From NCBI GenBank assembly GCA_900549015.1, contig URMH01000006.1:20464-84463 (forward strand): a stretch of DNA of 64,000 bases, given 5' to 3'. The position numbers were made by a program, and so were the translations under genes. The DNA comes from an uncultured Blautia sp. (lineage in GTDB: Bacteria; Bacillota; Clostridia; Lachnospirales; Lachnospiraceae). Of this stretch, positions 52,668-62,112 are shown piece by piece. The notes below the pieces were generated by a model that saw nothing but the letters and a program-made list of their open reading frames with translations, searched no databases and was not told the origin of the DNA. Position 1 is the stretch's first letter; every line of letters starts with the position of its first letter.

Positions 52668-53579
52668 TCATTTTTTGCGCCGCCCTGTATTTTCCGATCC
52701 CCGTACTTCTTCATGATAGAAATAGTCCACGATTACAGGATGGCCTGGCTCTGCGCGGCCATAAGGCAGTTCGTTGTCTACAAAAGGACAGTCGTATTTT
52801 TGGGACATCTGTGCTGCCTGGTTTTCCAATGCCCGAAAATAACTTCGATCTCCCTTGCGATAGATTTCATCATACAGGGTAACAAGGTGGGGATAACATT
52901 TCTGAATATAATCCAGGATCTCCTGTTTGAAACCACCGCGGAGATTTAGATTTTCTAACCATACCAGGTCACACTGATCTTTCACACGTTCAAAAATCTT
53001 TTCAAAATCTGTGATGCCCGGAAATACTGGGGAAATGAAACAAACCGTGCGTATTCCGGCTTCGTATACCTGCTTCATTGCCTCAAGTCTGCGGCTGATG
53101 CTGACAGCTTGATCCATGTCTGCCTGAAATTTTTCATCTAATGTGTTGATCGACCATGAGACAGTGACTTTTCCCATTTCTTTTAGCAAGTCAATATCCC
53201 GGAGTACAAGATCCGATTTCGTACAGATAAGGATTTCTGCACCGCTATTTTTTAACTGTTCTAAAATCCTGCGGGTATTTCTTATCTCCTTTTCCTGGGG
53301 CAGATACCCATCTGTCACGGAACCAATCACTACCCGTTGGCCTTTATATTTTCTCGGGTTTTTAATTGCCGGCCAGTGTTTTATATCCAGAAATGTTCCC
53401 CACGGTTCGGTATGCCCGGTGAACCGTTTCATAAAAGAGGCATAGCAGTATTTGCAGCCGTGGGTACATCCTACATAAGGATTGACAGAATATCCTCCTA
53501 CCGGAAGGCTGGATTTAGTCATGATATTTTTTGTTTCTACATCCCGGATCAGAAGATCCTTTTCCATTATTTTTTCCAT
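52668..53579 (-). CDS. SPL-family radical SAM protein
   Basis: 303 residues. The iron-sulfur motif CTHGCKYC (Cx3Cx2C) lies near 38-45, followed by GSVTDGYLPQEKE, ICTKSDLVLRDIDLL and FPGITDFEKIF, the pattern of spore-photoproduct-lyase-like radical SAM proteins (COG1533). C-terminal half is helical with no Cys cluster. It may belong to the radical SAM 'mobile pair' group, by memory only; no partner rSAM gene is here. ATG at 53579 follows GGAGG by ten nt. Substrate unknown; the sirtuin neighbours are the only context. Confidence 0.82.
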   Translation of the reverse strand: MEKIMEKDLLIRDVETKNIMTKSSLPVGGYSVNPYVGCTHGCKYCYASFMKRFTGHTEPWGTFLDIKHWPAIKNPRKYKGQRVVIGSVTDGYLPQEKEIRNTRRILEQLKNSGAEILICTKSDLVLRDIDLLKEMGKVTVSWSINTLDEKFQADMDQAVSISRRLEAMKQVYEAGIRTVCFISPVFPGITDFEKIFERVKDQCDLVWLENLNLRGGFKQEILDYIQKCYPHLVTLYDEIYRKGDRSYFRALENQAAQMSQKYDCPFVDNELPYGRAEPGHPVIVDYFYHEEVRGSENTGRRKK

Positions 53580-53632
53580 GCGTTCTGTTCCTCCAAAACC
53601 CGGATAAATGCCGAGGGCAGATCCTGGATCAT

Positions 53633-53722
53633 TTAATTATCTCCCATAACGGGAAGTAGATCCTCTTTTATAAACACCGGTTTTGAATCATCTACAATCA
53701 GAATTTTTTGTCTTTTATTCAT
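53633..53722 (-). pseudogene. Receiver-domain fragment (29 codons)
   Basis: Minus-strand start at 53722 encodes KILIVDDSKPVF, the first strand and acidic pair of a response-regulator receiver domain, then stops at 53633. The phosphorylation site and the rest are gone. It precedes the radical SAM gene. Confidence 0.5.
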
Positions 53723-53818
53723 ATTTTTTTACCTTTATCCTTGTTGATTTTATGATATTCCAAATCATATCAGATTGCATCATTTTAATACCAGTTTCTA
53801 GCATCTTGCTATTTTCTT

Positions 53819-54409
53819 CTATTCAGCCTTCCCCTCTGGGAAAATAATTTTAAACACAAAGAAAAAAATCACCATGGAAACTCCACCTGTGATAATTGTC
53901 ACAAGCATGTTATAGACTGCCGGTGCCACATATGCAGATGCAACTGGCATCCACAGATTATTAAATCCATTACAGATCAGTGAAATTACCACCCATGCTA
54001 TAAAATACCAGATTGCCTGATATACAGGATTTCCATGGCTTTTAAAAGTAATATTTCTCTGAAGCGGAAAATTGATACACTGTGCAAGAAATGACCCCAA
54101 TTCATAACTGATAAAATAGCCAAGTCCACCACCGATCAGTATATTCCCCGTTGCATCACGCAATACATTATACCCCAGCAAACTCCATGTAAATTTTACT
54201 CCAAACAGATTCATGGAAACCTTTGGCCACATAAATTCTGTACCAGCCAGACCAATTCCCAAAATCCCTGGTAAAAATGTAAATACAAGATACTGGAATA
54301 CTGTCACGCCCATACTGAATATAACAAAATAGAATATCTGATAAAGCCATTTTGCAATAGCAGAATGTTTCTCTTCAAAACATTTCCACATATTTTTTAT
54401 ACGATTCAT
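53819..54409 (-). CDS. GtrA-like membrane protein
   Basis: 196 residues with about four membrane helices (roughly 22-48, 85-110, 127-150, 158-185) and the GtrA-type loop NFPLQRNITF between helices 2 and 3. GtrA-family proteins are thought to flip or present lipid-linked sugars for surface glycosylation. It is the last gene of the GH3 operon; its ATG overlaps the upstream stop (ATGA) and has GGAGGG eight nt before it. The insertion before helix 2 is longer than in the smallest GtrA proteins. Confidence 0.7.
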   Translation of the reverse strand: MNRIKNMWKCFEEKHSAIAKWLYQIFYFVIFSMGVTVFQYLVFTFLPGILGIGLAGTEFMWPKVSMNLFGVKFTWSLLGYNVLRDATGNILIGGGLGYFISYELGSFLAQCINFPLQRNITFKSHGNPVYQAIWYFIAWVVISLICNGFNNLWMPVASAYVAPAVYNMLVTIITGGVSMVIFFFVFKIIFPEGKAE

Positions 54410-56868
54410 CTGCACTTCCCTCCGGCTTCTTTTAATAATTTTTCATATTTCTTATTATTTCTTCTGTTTCTGAAATATCCGCCAACTACTTTTTTTACTC
54501 CAAGCATAAAGTGACCATTCACAGCATCGACAATTCCATATACCATTTCCATACTGACTGCCCCGCCGGTCATCTTGGCAATCCCCCGGAACGGCATATT
54601 GTAAATAAAAAGAATATTCAGATCTGGCTTTCCCTGTGCCTCACTCTTCTTTTTCATTTTTGTGAGACATCTATATATCAGTCTTGCAAGTCGGCTTTTT
54701 GCATAATACATCTGACAAATTGCATCATTGATTTCCAGATTTCCACTCCATCTTCTGTTCGGTATCTCATGGCCAAGAAGTTCACGAAATTCCTCATCTG
54801 ATATTTTCTGCACGATTCCTGTATAATAGTAAGGCATTTTTGCCGGATTATACGGATACCCTTTACTATTTCCTGTTCTCTCGGTCATACCTGTTAAACG
54901 AATATCTGCAACACTGGCTCCTACCATAATCTGATAAGTTCCTGTTTCTATTTCCCACTGTCTCGTTTTTATATTCCAATAACGGAATGTCTTATCATCA
55001 AAGGGAATTCTGATCTGTCTGCGTTCTCCCGCCTTCAGATAAACTTTTGCAAAGCCTTTCAGTTCTTTTTCCGGTCGGAACACGATTGCATTAGGAAGTC
55101 CTACATACATCTGAACAACCTCTGCTCCATCTCTGTCACCTGTATTGGTAACCGAAACTTTGATTCCATCCTCTTCTATGATAAGATCAGAATATGTAAA
55201 TTCCGTATAAGAAAGCCCAAATCCAAATGGATATTGCACCCGGACTTTTGAAGTATCATAATAGCGATATCCTACATAAACACTCTCGCGGTATTCCGAT
55301 GTTTTCTCATTACTTGGATAATATCGGAATGCCGGTGTCTGTTCATAAGATATGGGATATGTTTCCGCCAATCTTCCTGATGGATTCACTTTTCCGGTCA
55401 GAATATCCAATGTTGCAGAAGCGCCTGCCTGTCCATTCAGATAGCCATGCAAAATCGCTTTGCAGCAGGTGTGCCATGGCATTTCTATCGCAGATCCTGC
55501 ACTCAGTATTCCAATAATATTTTCATTTACTTTACTGATATCCTGCAGAAGATCGATCTGATCCTGCGGAATACGCATATGTGTTCTGTCCAGTCCTTCT
55601 GATTCGCTGATCTCATCAAGACCAAAGCAGAAAATTACAATATCTGCGTTCATTGCCAAATTTAATGCAAACTTTCTATCATTCTCATCTACATCTCCAT
55701 TTCTCTGATAGCCTCTTGTCATCCCCAGAATATTCAGATCATATTCTTGCAAAATCGATGACATATCTTCTACTTTTGTTGGATTGACCATAGAAGAGCC
55801 TGCTCCCTGATATCTGGGTGAAAAAGCAAAATCTCCAATAACAGCGATGGATTTTTTTGTATCCAGCGGAAGAATCTGTTTTTCATTTTTCAGAAGAATC
55901 ATGCTTTCTGCTGCTGCTTTCCTTGCCAGTTGATGATGTGCGTTTCTGTCAAAGTTTTTATCTGAAAGTCTCTTCCCTGATGTCAGTTCCATCACTGCAT
56001 CCACCAGTTCTCCAACTCTTTCATCCAACTCCGCTTCCCTAAGCTTTCCATTTCGGACAGCAGCAATCACTTCTCTTGCAGAATCGTACCCACAGGACGG
56101 CATCTCCAGATTTGAGCCGGCAGCAACACCTTTCACATGGTCATTGCTTCCGCCCCAGTCTGTTACTACAATTCCATCAAATCCCCAGTCTTTGCGCAGG
56201 ATGTCTGTCAAAAGATGTTTGTCCTCATTAGCATAAATCCCATTAATCTGGTTGTAACTGCTCATGATTGCTTTTGCGTGTCCTTCTTTAACAGCTATCT
56301 CAAAACCGGTCAGATAAATTTCTCTTAATGTCCGTTCGTCAACAACTGCGTCCATTGCCATTCTCCGGAGTTCCTGACTGTTAACCGCCATATGCTTCGG
56401 GCAGGCATAAACGCCTTTACTCTGTATTCCACGAATATATGATGATGCCATCTTCCCGGAAAGATATGGATCTTCTGAAAAATATTCAAAATTTCTTCCA
56501 CATAATGGGCTTCTTTTAATATTCAATCCCGGACCAAGCAGTATATTTACATCCATACTTGCTGCTTCCTCTCCAAGAGCCTGTCCAATCTCTTCACCCA
56601 GATCCTGATTCCAGCTGTTTGCAATCGTCGCTGCTGTGGGAAAACAAGTTGCATTCAAGGATGCATTCAGTCCCAGATGGTCTCCTGCTCCTGCCTGTTT
56701 TCTGATTCCATGCGGTCCATCTGAGAGAAAGATGGACGGGATGGAAAGCCTGTCAATTTCTCTGGTCTGCCAGACAGTTTTTCCACTGAGTATCGCTGCC
56801 TTTTCTTCTATTGTCATCTTTTCAACCAATTTTTGCTGTTTCATAACTGTTTTCCATCCCACTTTCAT
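54406..56868 (-). CDS. Glycoside hydrolase family 3 beta-glycosidase (cytoplasmic, normal domain order)
   Basis: 820 residues. N-terminal TIM barrel with the LGPGLNIKRSPLCGRNFEYFSEDP and KHMAVNSQE motifs and nucleophile Asp 237 in VVTDWGG; C-terminal alpha/beta sandwich and fibronectin III-like domain (HPFGFGLSYTEF-type YPFGFGLSY near 560). A ~110-residue C-terminal helical extension follows. No signal peptide. ATG 56868 is two nt after the upstream stop; ATG 56844 is an alternative start. Likely beta-glucosidase or beta-xylosidase. Second gene of the LytTR-controlled operon. Confidence 0.92.
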   Translation of the reverse strand: MKVGWKTVMKQQKLVEKMTIEEKAAILSGKTVWQTREIDRLSIPSIFLSDGPHGIRKQAGAGDHLGLNASLNATCFPTAATIANSWNQDLGEEIGQALGEEAASMDVNILLGPGLNIKRSPLCGRNFEYFSEDPYLSGKMASSYIRGIQSKGVYACPKHMAVNSQELRRMAMDAVVDERTLREIYLTGFEIAVKEGHAKAIMSSYNQINGIYANEDKHLLTDILRKDWGFDGIVVTDWGGSNDHVKGVAAGSNLEMPSCGYDSAREVIAAVRNGKLREAELDERVGELVDAVMELTSGKRLSDKNFDRNAHHQLARKAAAESMILLKNEKQILPLDTKKSIAVIGDFAFSPRYQGAGSSMVNPTKVEDMSSILQEYDLNILGMTRGYQRNGDVDENDRKFALNLAMNADIVIFCFGLDEISESEGLDRTHMRIPQDQIDLLQDISKVNENIIGILSAGSAIEMPWHTCCKAILHGYLNGQAGASATLDILTGKVNPSGRLAETYPISYEQTPAFRYYPSNEKTSEYRESVYVGYRYYDTSKVRVQYPFGFGLSYTEFTYSDLIIEEDGIKVSVTNTGDRDGAEVVQMYVGLPNAIVFRPEKELKGFAKVYLKAGERRQIRIPFDDKTFRYWNIKTRQWEIETGTYQIMVGASVADIRLTGMTERTGNSKGYPYNPAKMPYYYTGIVQKISDEEFRELLGHEIPNRRWSGNLEINDAICQMYYAKSRLARLIYRCLTKMKKKSEAQGKPDLNILFIYNMPFRGIAKMTGGAVSMEMVYGIVDAVNGHFMLGVKKVVGGYFRNRRNNKKYEKLLKEAGGKCR

Positions 56869-56870
56869 CC

Positions 56871-59732
56871 TTATTCAACATTCTTTCTTTTCTTATATCC
56901 TCTGATTACCAGTACTTCCATTCCTGCCATGAAAAGTGCTATTACAATGTTGATTCCAATTCCTGCTTTTTTCCAGTTTTCCATACCTGTTTCTTCGTGT
57001 TCTCCATCATAAGCCCAACTGCTTACAACTGTATACATAACATTTTTGCAGGCATTTCTCATCTGCAGTACAGATGTCGGATGCTCCGGATTGGCTACAT
57101 TATTCTCTTCTCCGTTGAATGTGGACAACATTACATCTACTCCATTCGCCAAAGCTGCATCTGCATTCATAAATCCATGACCATTGTTTCGGAAGAAGTC
57201 TGTAAGTGCCATTCCCCTGAATCCCCATTCCTCTCTGAGAACTGTATTCATAAGGTTACTGCATTCTCCAGTCCATTTATCTCCAAGGAAGCTCCAGGAA
57301 ACCATAACTGCATTTGCTCCGCCCTGTTTTACAGAAATTTCAAATGGTTTCAGATAGATTTCCCGGATCGCCTGCTCATTTGACCAGACACTTACCATCT
57401 TTGCATTTCCTTCATACAGGGCAAAATGTTTGATATAAGAATAAACTCCATATTTCCTTGCACCTTCTACTGCTTTTGCTCCCATATTTCCTGCAAGAAC
57501 TCCGTCTTCTGAGAAGTATTCATAGTTTCTTGCTCCAAATGCGGTTCTATGAGTATTCATACCTGGTGCATACCAGCCCTCTGCACCCATTTCCTGACTG
57601 ATCTTGCCCATGCATTCACCCCATGCCTGTGCAAGTTCCTTATTCCATGTAGAAGCAACCACAACTTCAATTGGAAATCCAATAGAACCAACTCCTGTAA
57701 AGTTGTTATTAATTGCTGCCGGTCCATCGAAATCAAGTGTAGCCACTTTTCCCACAGAATCCATGGCTGCTGTCTGATAACCAGCCATTGCAATCATATT
57801 TGCCATTTCGTCAACAGTAAGCTGATCCAGAAGTTCTTCCCAACGAGGATCGTCATAATCTGCATCACGCATATCAGCTAATGTAAGTCCGTTATCTGCT
57901 CCCGTTGTCGGCATTACATCCTCATCATTAAGATATGTAGTCTTATCAAAATTACTGTTCAGATGATATTCAGAAGCATATGGCTCGCCCAGTTCTGCAG
58001 ATGCCGGTGCTGCTGTAGCCTCTTCATAATTTGCAAAATGATCAGCACGTGACAGATATGTCACATCGCCTTTTGCATCTTCAAATACATTTGTTGCTGC
58101 AGTATCATCTGATGCTCTTTTATTTTCTCCCTCATATACTACATCAGCATCTGCAGTATAAGTTTTCTGATCCAGCACAGTGTGTGAATCACTGTTAATA
58201 GAGATCACGTAATCGCCTTTTTCAAGAACATACGCTTTTGCATTATTCTCATCATAAGAGGCCATATCTTCTATACTGAATGTAACTGTAACGTTCTGAG
58301 ATTCTCCCGGCTGAAGCAGATCTGTTTTTGCAAACTCGATCAGATTTGCAGAAGCTTTCTCAATTCCGCCATTTGTATATGGTGGGTTATAATACACTTC
58401 TACTACATCTTTTCCGGCAACATCTCCGGTGTTGGTTACTACTACATCTACAGAAATCTGTCCGTCTTTTTCCTCCAGTTCACCCATTTTCTGTTCAAAT
58501 TCTGTGTAACTCAGACCATATCCAAATGGATACTGTACAGTCTTGTCGTAATCAATCGCACCTTCCTGTGCAGCTGTTTCATAGTACTTGTATCCTACAT
58601 AAATGCCTTCCACATAATTGGTAAATGCCGGAGCATACACCTGAGCAGTTCCTGCATTCATTCCTTCAACTGCCATATCTGCCAGATTTGTATACTCGGT
58701 TTTTTCTGCATTATTCCACCACGGAGCAGTCGTCATATCATAAATAAATGTATCCGTTGTTTTTCCGGAAGGATTCACTTCACCTGAAAATACTTTACCA
58801 AGTGCATTAAATCCCACATTTCCCGTTCCAGGGCACCATACAACAGATTTAATCTGAGGATATTCATCTACGAAACCAAGTTCAAACTGATTTGCTCCAT
58901 TATAAATTACTATAACATCATCAAAGTTGGAGCAAACCATATCCACCATGTCTTTTTCCGTCTGAGATAGCTGTAAATAATGTTCTCCCTCCGGGAAATC
59001 GTCATACTTATCTGAATTATTATCATATGCCGCTTTACTTACATCCATCGGAATATCATTATGACCTTCACCTGCTTTTCTGGAAAGAACCACAACAGCC
59101 ACATCAGAATACTCTTTCGCATTTTTAATAAGCTCATCACTGTAAGTATCTACAGGTGGCTCCGGTAATGTCCAGCTCTGTTTCTGGATAGACATTTCCG
59201 GACTGTCCGTTCCATAATTGTTATAAAAATCAATCAGTTCCTGATTAATAGAAAATCCGGCATTTTCAAACCCCTGATTCAAACTGACAATATCATACAG
59301 ATCATTAATTCCACCGGAACCTGCTCCTCCGTAAGCCGGATTAATAGATTCCCAGCCAAAAATATTCAGTTTTTTTGTTTCATTTAAAGGAAGCAGGCTT
59401 TCATTTTTCAGAAGAACAATTCCGTCTTCCATTATCTCTTCTGCTACCCCTGCAGCTTCTTCATTTGTTTCATCACTTAAAGTTCCATTTCCCGTTGCCA
59501 GTCCGATCAACGTAGCCATTGGTCCAAAACAGATCATATTCACGCAGACAGCAACTGCAAGAACCATCGCAATCGCAGCTTCTCCTCTTATCAGAAATCT
59601 TTTATCCCTGGACATTCTGCGGCATTCGATCATAATTACGATTCCAATTATAAGTGCTGCAACAATACCGATAATATACGGTTTGCATAATTGTAATACT
59701 GCCAGAACATCTTCCATTTCAACACTGATCAT
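56871..59732 (-). CDS. Membrane-anchored GH3 glycosidase with inverted domain order
   Basis: 953 residues. Two hydrophobic helices near the N-terminus (about 17-37 and 52-82) and one at the C-terminus (about 925-945) suggest anchorage with the catalytic part outside. The alpha/beta sandwich domain comes first (VLLKNESLLPLN near 100, YPFGYGLSYTEF near 395), then a fibronectin-like domain, and the TIM barrel is last, with KHFALYEGNAK and nucleophile Asp 845 in ALTDFFR. This is the reverse of usual GH3 order; inverted GH3 enzymes are known from ruminococci. ATG 59732 follows AGGAGG; extension to 59777 is rejected. Confidence 0.9.
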   Translation of the reverse strand: MISVEMEDVLAVLQLCKPYIIGIVAALIIGIVIMIECRRMSRDKRFLIRGEAAIAMVLAVAVCVNMICFGPMATLIGLATGNGTLSDETNEEAAGVAEEIMEDGIVLLKNESLLPLNETKKLNIFGWESINPAYGGAGSGGINDLYDIVSLNQGFENAGFSINQELIDFYNNYGTDSPEMSIQKQSWTLPEPPVDTYSDELIKNAKEYSDVAVVVLSRKAGEGHNDIPMDVSKAAYDNNSDKYDDFPEGEHYLQLSQTEKDMVDMVCSNFDDVIVIYNGANQFELGFVDEYPQIKSVVWCPGTGNVGFNALGKVFSGEVNPSGKTTDTFIYDMTTAPWWNNAEKTEYTNLADMAVEGMNAGTAQVYAPAFTNYVEGIYVGYKYYETAAQEGAIDYDKTVQYPFGYGLSYTEFEQKMGELEEKDGQISVDVVVTNTGDVAGKDVVEVYYNPPYTNGGIEKASANLIEFAKTDLLQPGESQNVTVTFSIEDMASYDENNAKAYVLEKGDYVISINSDSHTVLDQKTYTADADVVYEGENKRASDDTAATNVFEDAKGDVTYLSRADHFANYEEATAAPASAELGEPYASEYHLNSNFDKTTYLNDEDVMPTTGADNGLTLADMRDADYDDPRWEELLDQLTVDEMANMIAMAGYQTAAMDSVGKVATLDFDGPAAINNNFTGVGSIGFPIEVVVASTWNKELAQAWGECMGKISQEMGAEGWYAPGMNTHRTAFGARNYEYFSEDGVLAGNMGAKAVEGARKYGVYSYIKHFALYEGNAKMVSVWSNEQAIREIYLKPFEISVKQGGANAVMVSWSFLGDKWTGECSNLMNTVLREEWGFRGMALTDFFRNNGHGFMNADAALANGVDVMLSTFNGEENNVANPEHPTSVLQMRNACKNVMYTVVSSWAYDGEHEETGMENWKKAGIGINIVIALFMAGMEVLVIRGYKKRKNVE

Positions 59733-59791
59733 TCTCTTTTTTCCTCCTTTGACTCTCTCGTCTTTTTCAGGTATCATTTCCTGTTGGCATT

Positions 59792-59852
59792 ACTATAACA
59801 TGGTTATTATTTCGTGCCGTTTTTGGCACAAGATGCAGCAAATATGGCACAA
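59792..59852 (-). promoter_or_regulatory. GH3 operon promoter with LytTR-type direct repeats
   Basis: Minus strand: two copies of TTGTGCCA (59845-59852 and 59824-59831) exactly 21 bp apart, then a weak -35 region, then TATAGT (59792-59797). LytTR regulators bind two 9-bp repeats separated by 12 bp, which is this geometry. The second copy also forms an inverted repeat with GGCACG next to it. A poor -35 beside the sites fits activation. Confidence 0.6.
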
Positions 59853-59863
59853 AATACAAAAAT

Positions 59864-59889
59864 ACCCAGAGCATTACAATACTCTGGGT
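59864..59889 (-). terminator. Terminator of the two-component operon
   Basis: Minus-strand ACCCAGAG ... CTCTGGGT stem followed by ATTTTTGTATTTT. It overlaps the kinase stop codon. Confidence 0.8.
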
Positions 59890-61181
59890 AAAAGAATCTT
59901 TAATTCAAACCAGTTCTGCTGTACTCCAAATATTACAGAACCATCATATTTTTCTACAGCTGTACGAATACTTTTCAATCCAAAACCATGGTTTTTACTA
60001 TCCTTTTTTGTTGTTGTAATCAGATCCTCTTCATTTTTGGAAATTTCTGCTTCACAATAATTCTCTATCTTGATGAACACAAATCCTTTTTGAGCGGATA
60101 CTGTCAGATGGATCAGTCTTTTTTCCGGATCCGGAATCAAAATCGCATGTTCAATCGCATTATCCAAAGCATTTCCAAATATAGAACATATGTCCGTTAC
60201 ATGCATATAATCCAATAATTTGCCATCTGCCACACAGGTAATCTGTATATGATTTTTTCGACAATGGAAAATTTTAGCTGCCAGAATCGTATCCAGTACC
60301 TGATTCCCTGTTCTGCTTATATTTTCAAAAGCAGCGATTTCTTTTTCCATGGAATCAATCCATTTTTTTCGTTTCTCTTCATCTGATTCCGCACGAAGTC
60401 CTGTTATCTGATGCTTCAGATCATGGTATTTCATTTGTATGAGATCCAGGCTGTCCTGATAATTTCGATATTGCTCATACTGGCTTTTCAGCATCACATT
60501 CATTACTGAAAGTTCTTTCTCAGTAACATACTCACTAATCCTGCTCTGATAAGCATGCAGAATTGCAATTCCTCCAAAATCGATCAATGTTCTGATAGAA
60601 AAAATATCTGCACGTTCTTTGCTGGCAAATGGTGCATTTTCATTTAAAAAGCTCAGATTACTAAAAGCAAAGATTGCAGCCGCCATGATTGCCGCCGCTG
60701 TTACTTCCTTTCCTGTCATCTGTTCAAGATAATTCTGCTTCAGAAGATTTTTTTCTAAATAAATGTCAATAGTAAAGCAGCCTCCAAAAACAACCATCGT
60801 GATCAGAATTTCAACCCAGATATTCTGATTCCCCCATGTCTGTACAACAGATACCATCTGCCACTGCAGCGAAGCTGCAAACTCAGCAAGAACAAATGCA
60901 CGGGCGCAGCAATAAGCCGCTCCCAGCGGCTTCATATTTCCTCCGATCATAAGAAATCCATACATCATACCTACAGCGATCATCATACAGGGGATCCACA
61001 AAATTTCAGTTACGCTGCCCGTCAAAATCAGAAAGATACTCTGCATTGCCAGCATGAAAAGACTGCCTGTAAGAAAATGTACAGATTTCATGTTTTCCTT
61101 TTTTAAGATATAAAGATAAACCAGACATGCTCCCCACTCTGCTATTGCTGTATAAATTCTTGGAATATCCTGATATAACAT
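59874..61181 (-). CDS. GHKL-domain sensor histidine kinase (AgrC-like)
   Basis: 435 residues. Six or so membrane helices in the first ~210 residues, then the phospho-acceptor His in YHDLKHQITGL (about 255) and a GHKL ATPase with N-box NALDNAIEHA (about 355) and a Gly box HGFGLKSIR near 410. It signals to the adjacent LytTR regulator. I start at 61181, where GGAGG precedes ATG by five nt; an ATG at 61208 overlaps the regulator stop but lacks a site. No peptide-pheromone gene is visible nearby, so the ligand is unknown. Confidence 0.9.
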   Translation of the reverse strand: MLYQDIPRIYTAIAEWGACLVYLYILKKENMKSVHFLTGSLFMLAMQSIFLILTGSVTEILWIPCMMIAVGMMYGFLMIGGNMKPLGAAYCCARAFVLAEFAASLQWQMVSVVQTWGNQNIWVEILITMVVFGGCFTIDIYLEKNLLKQNYLEQMTGKEVTAAAIMAAAIFAFSNLSFLNENAPFASKERADIFSIRTLIDFGGIAILHAYQSRISEYVTEKELSVMNVMLKSQYEQYRNYQDSLDLIQMKYHDLKHQITGLRAESDEEKRKKWIDSMEKEIAAFENISRTGNQVLDTILAAKIFHCRKNHIQITCVADGKLLDYMHVTDICSIFGNALDNAIEHAILIPDPEKRLIHLTVSAQKGFVFIKIENYCEAEISKNEEDLITTTKKDSKNHGFGLKSIRTAVEKYDGSVIFGVQQNWFELKILLPRVL

Positions 61182-61204
61182 AGTATCCTCCATTTCACAT
61201 GAAA

Positions 61205-61909
61205 TCATTCCATATTGATGTTTTGCAGAAGCAGATTCATAAATTCTTTTTTTCTGGTTCTGCTGACAGGTATATGCACATTATGGATCACACAATCAGA
61301 ACCAACAAATCCCTCTACATGATTCATATTTACCAGATATCCCTTTGCACATCGAAAAAAATTATGTACCGTAAGTTTTTCTTCGAGTTCTTTCATCGTA
61401 ATTCTTGAACAGTAATCTCCTCTCGAAGTATAATAAATTACATTATGTCTCTGCCCCTCAATAAAATAGATATCTGCTATATCTATCTTTACAACTCCTT
61501 CCCCAATGGGAATCGTAAGAAATTCTTTAACCTCAGAGCGCATACGTCCAACTGCTTTATCCAATTTCTGCGAAAAAGAAAAGTACTCAACTGGTTTTAC
61601 TACATAATCCATTGCATCAACTTCATATCCACGTACTGCATATTGAATCATATTTGTAATAAACATGATAATTACTTTCTGATCCATCTGACGGATTTTT
61701 TCTGCTGCTGTCATACCGTCCATGAACCGCATCTGAATATCCATCAGAATAATATCAAAACCGCCACTGTAATTCTCAGTGATATCTTCTCCATCACCAA
61801 ATACTGTAACCTTTATTGATCTTCCCCTTTCCGTTTGATATTTCCGGATATACTCTGTTAATTGTTTTACGTAAATTTCTTCATCTTCCACAATTGCAAT
61901 CTGTATCAT
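61205..61909 (-). CDS. LytTR-family response regulator
   Basis: 234 residues. Receiver domain with acidic pair at 8-10 (VEDEE) and phospho-acceptor Asp 57 (ILMDIQM), and a C-terminal LytTR DNA-binding domain (about 130-230; VKIDIADIYFIEGQRHN, FFRCAKGYLVNMNHVEG). Such regulators bind paired direct repeats and activate transcription. Start at 61909 follows GGAGG; extension to 61951 has no site. It is co-transcribed with the kinase, and matching repeats stand before the GH3 operon. Confidence 0.94.
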   Translation of the reverse strand: MIQIAIVEDEEIYVKQLTEYIRKYQTERGRSIKVTVFGDGEDITENYSGGFDIILMDIQMRFMDGMTAAEKIRQMDQKVIIMFITNMIQYAVRGYEVDAMDYVVKPVEYFSFSQKLDKAVGRMRSEVKEFLTIPIGEGVVKIDIADIYFIEGQRHNVIYYTSRGDYCSRITMKELEEKLTVHNFFRCAKGYLVNMNHVEGFVGSDCVIHNVHIPVSRTRKKEFMNLLLQNINME

Positions 61910-62005
61910 CCTATACCCTCCACAAGAATTGCATTCTTTGTAACTGTTCAATCACACAATATAGTTCCAGGTTTTTATTGTTATTTTATAAATAACTTTT
62001 ATTCC

Positions 62006-62034
62006 AGTATATCACTGCTTTTTTCTTGCGTCAA
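62006..62034 (-). promoter_or_regulatory. Promoter of the two-component operon
   Basis: Minus strand TTGACG (62029-62034), 17-nt spacer, TATACT (62006-62011), about 100 nt before the start. Confidence 0.65.
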
Positions 62035-62112
62035 GCGGATGTAATATTACAAATTATAGCTATATGATCTGGTTTTCTTTTATCATATATCCACAGTAAA
62101 TCTCCTCATTCT

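Noticed and set aside
49992..53579. Thoeris- or Sir2-type phage-defence operon
   Set aside because: Defence Sir2 systems carry a TIR, HerA, Argonaute or large helical partner; none is present, and the proteins are single-domain.
59824..59852. CRP-like operator for the GH3 operon
   Set aside because: The main pattern is a direct repeat with 21-bp period rather than a TGTGA-N6-TCACA palindrome, which fits the adjacent LytTR regulator better.
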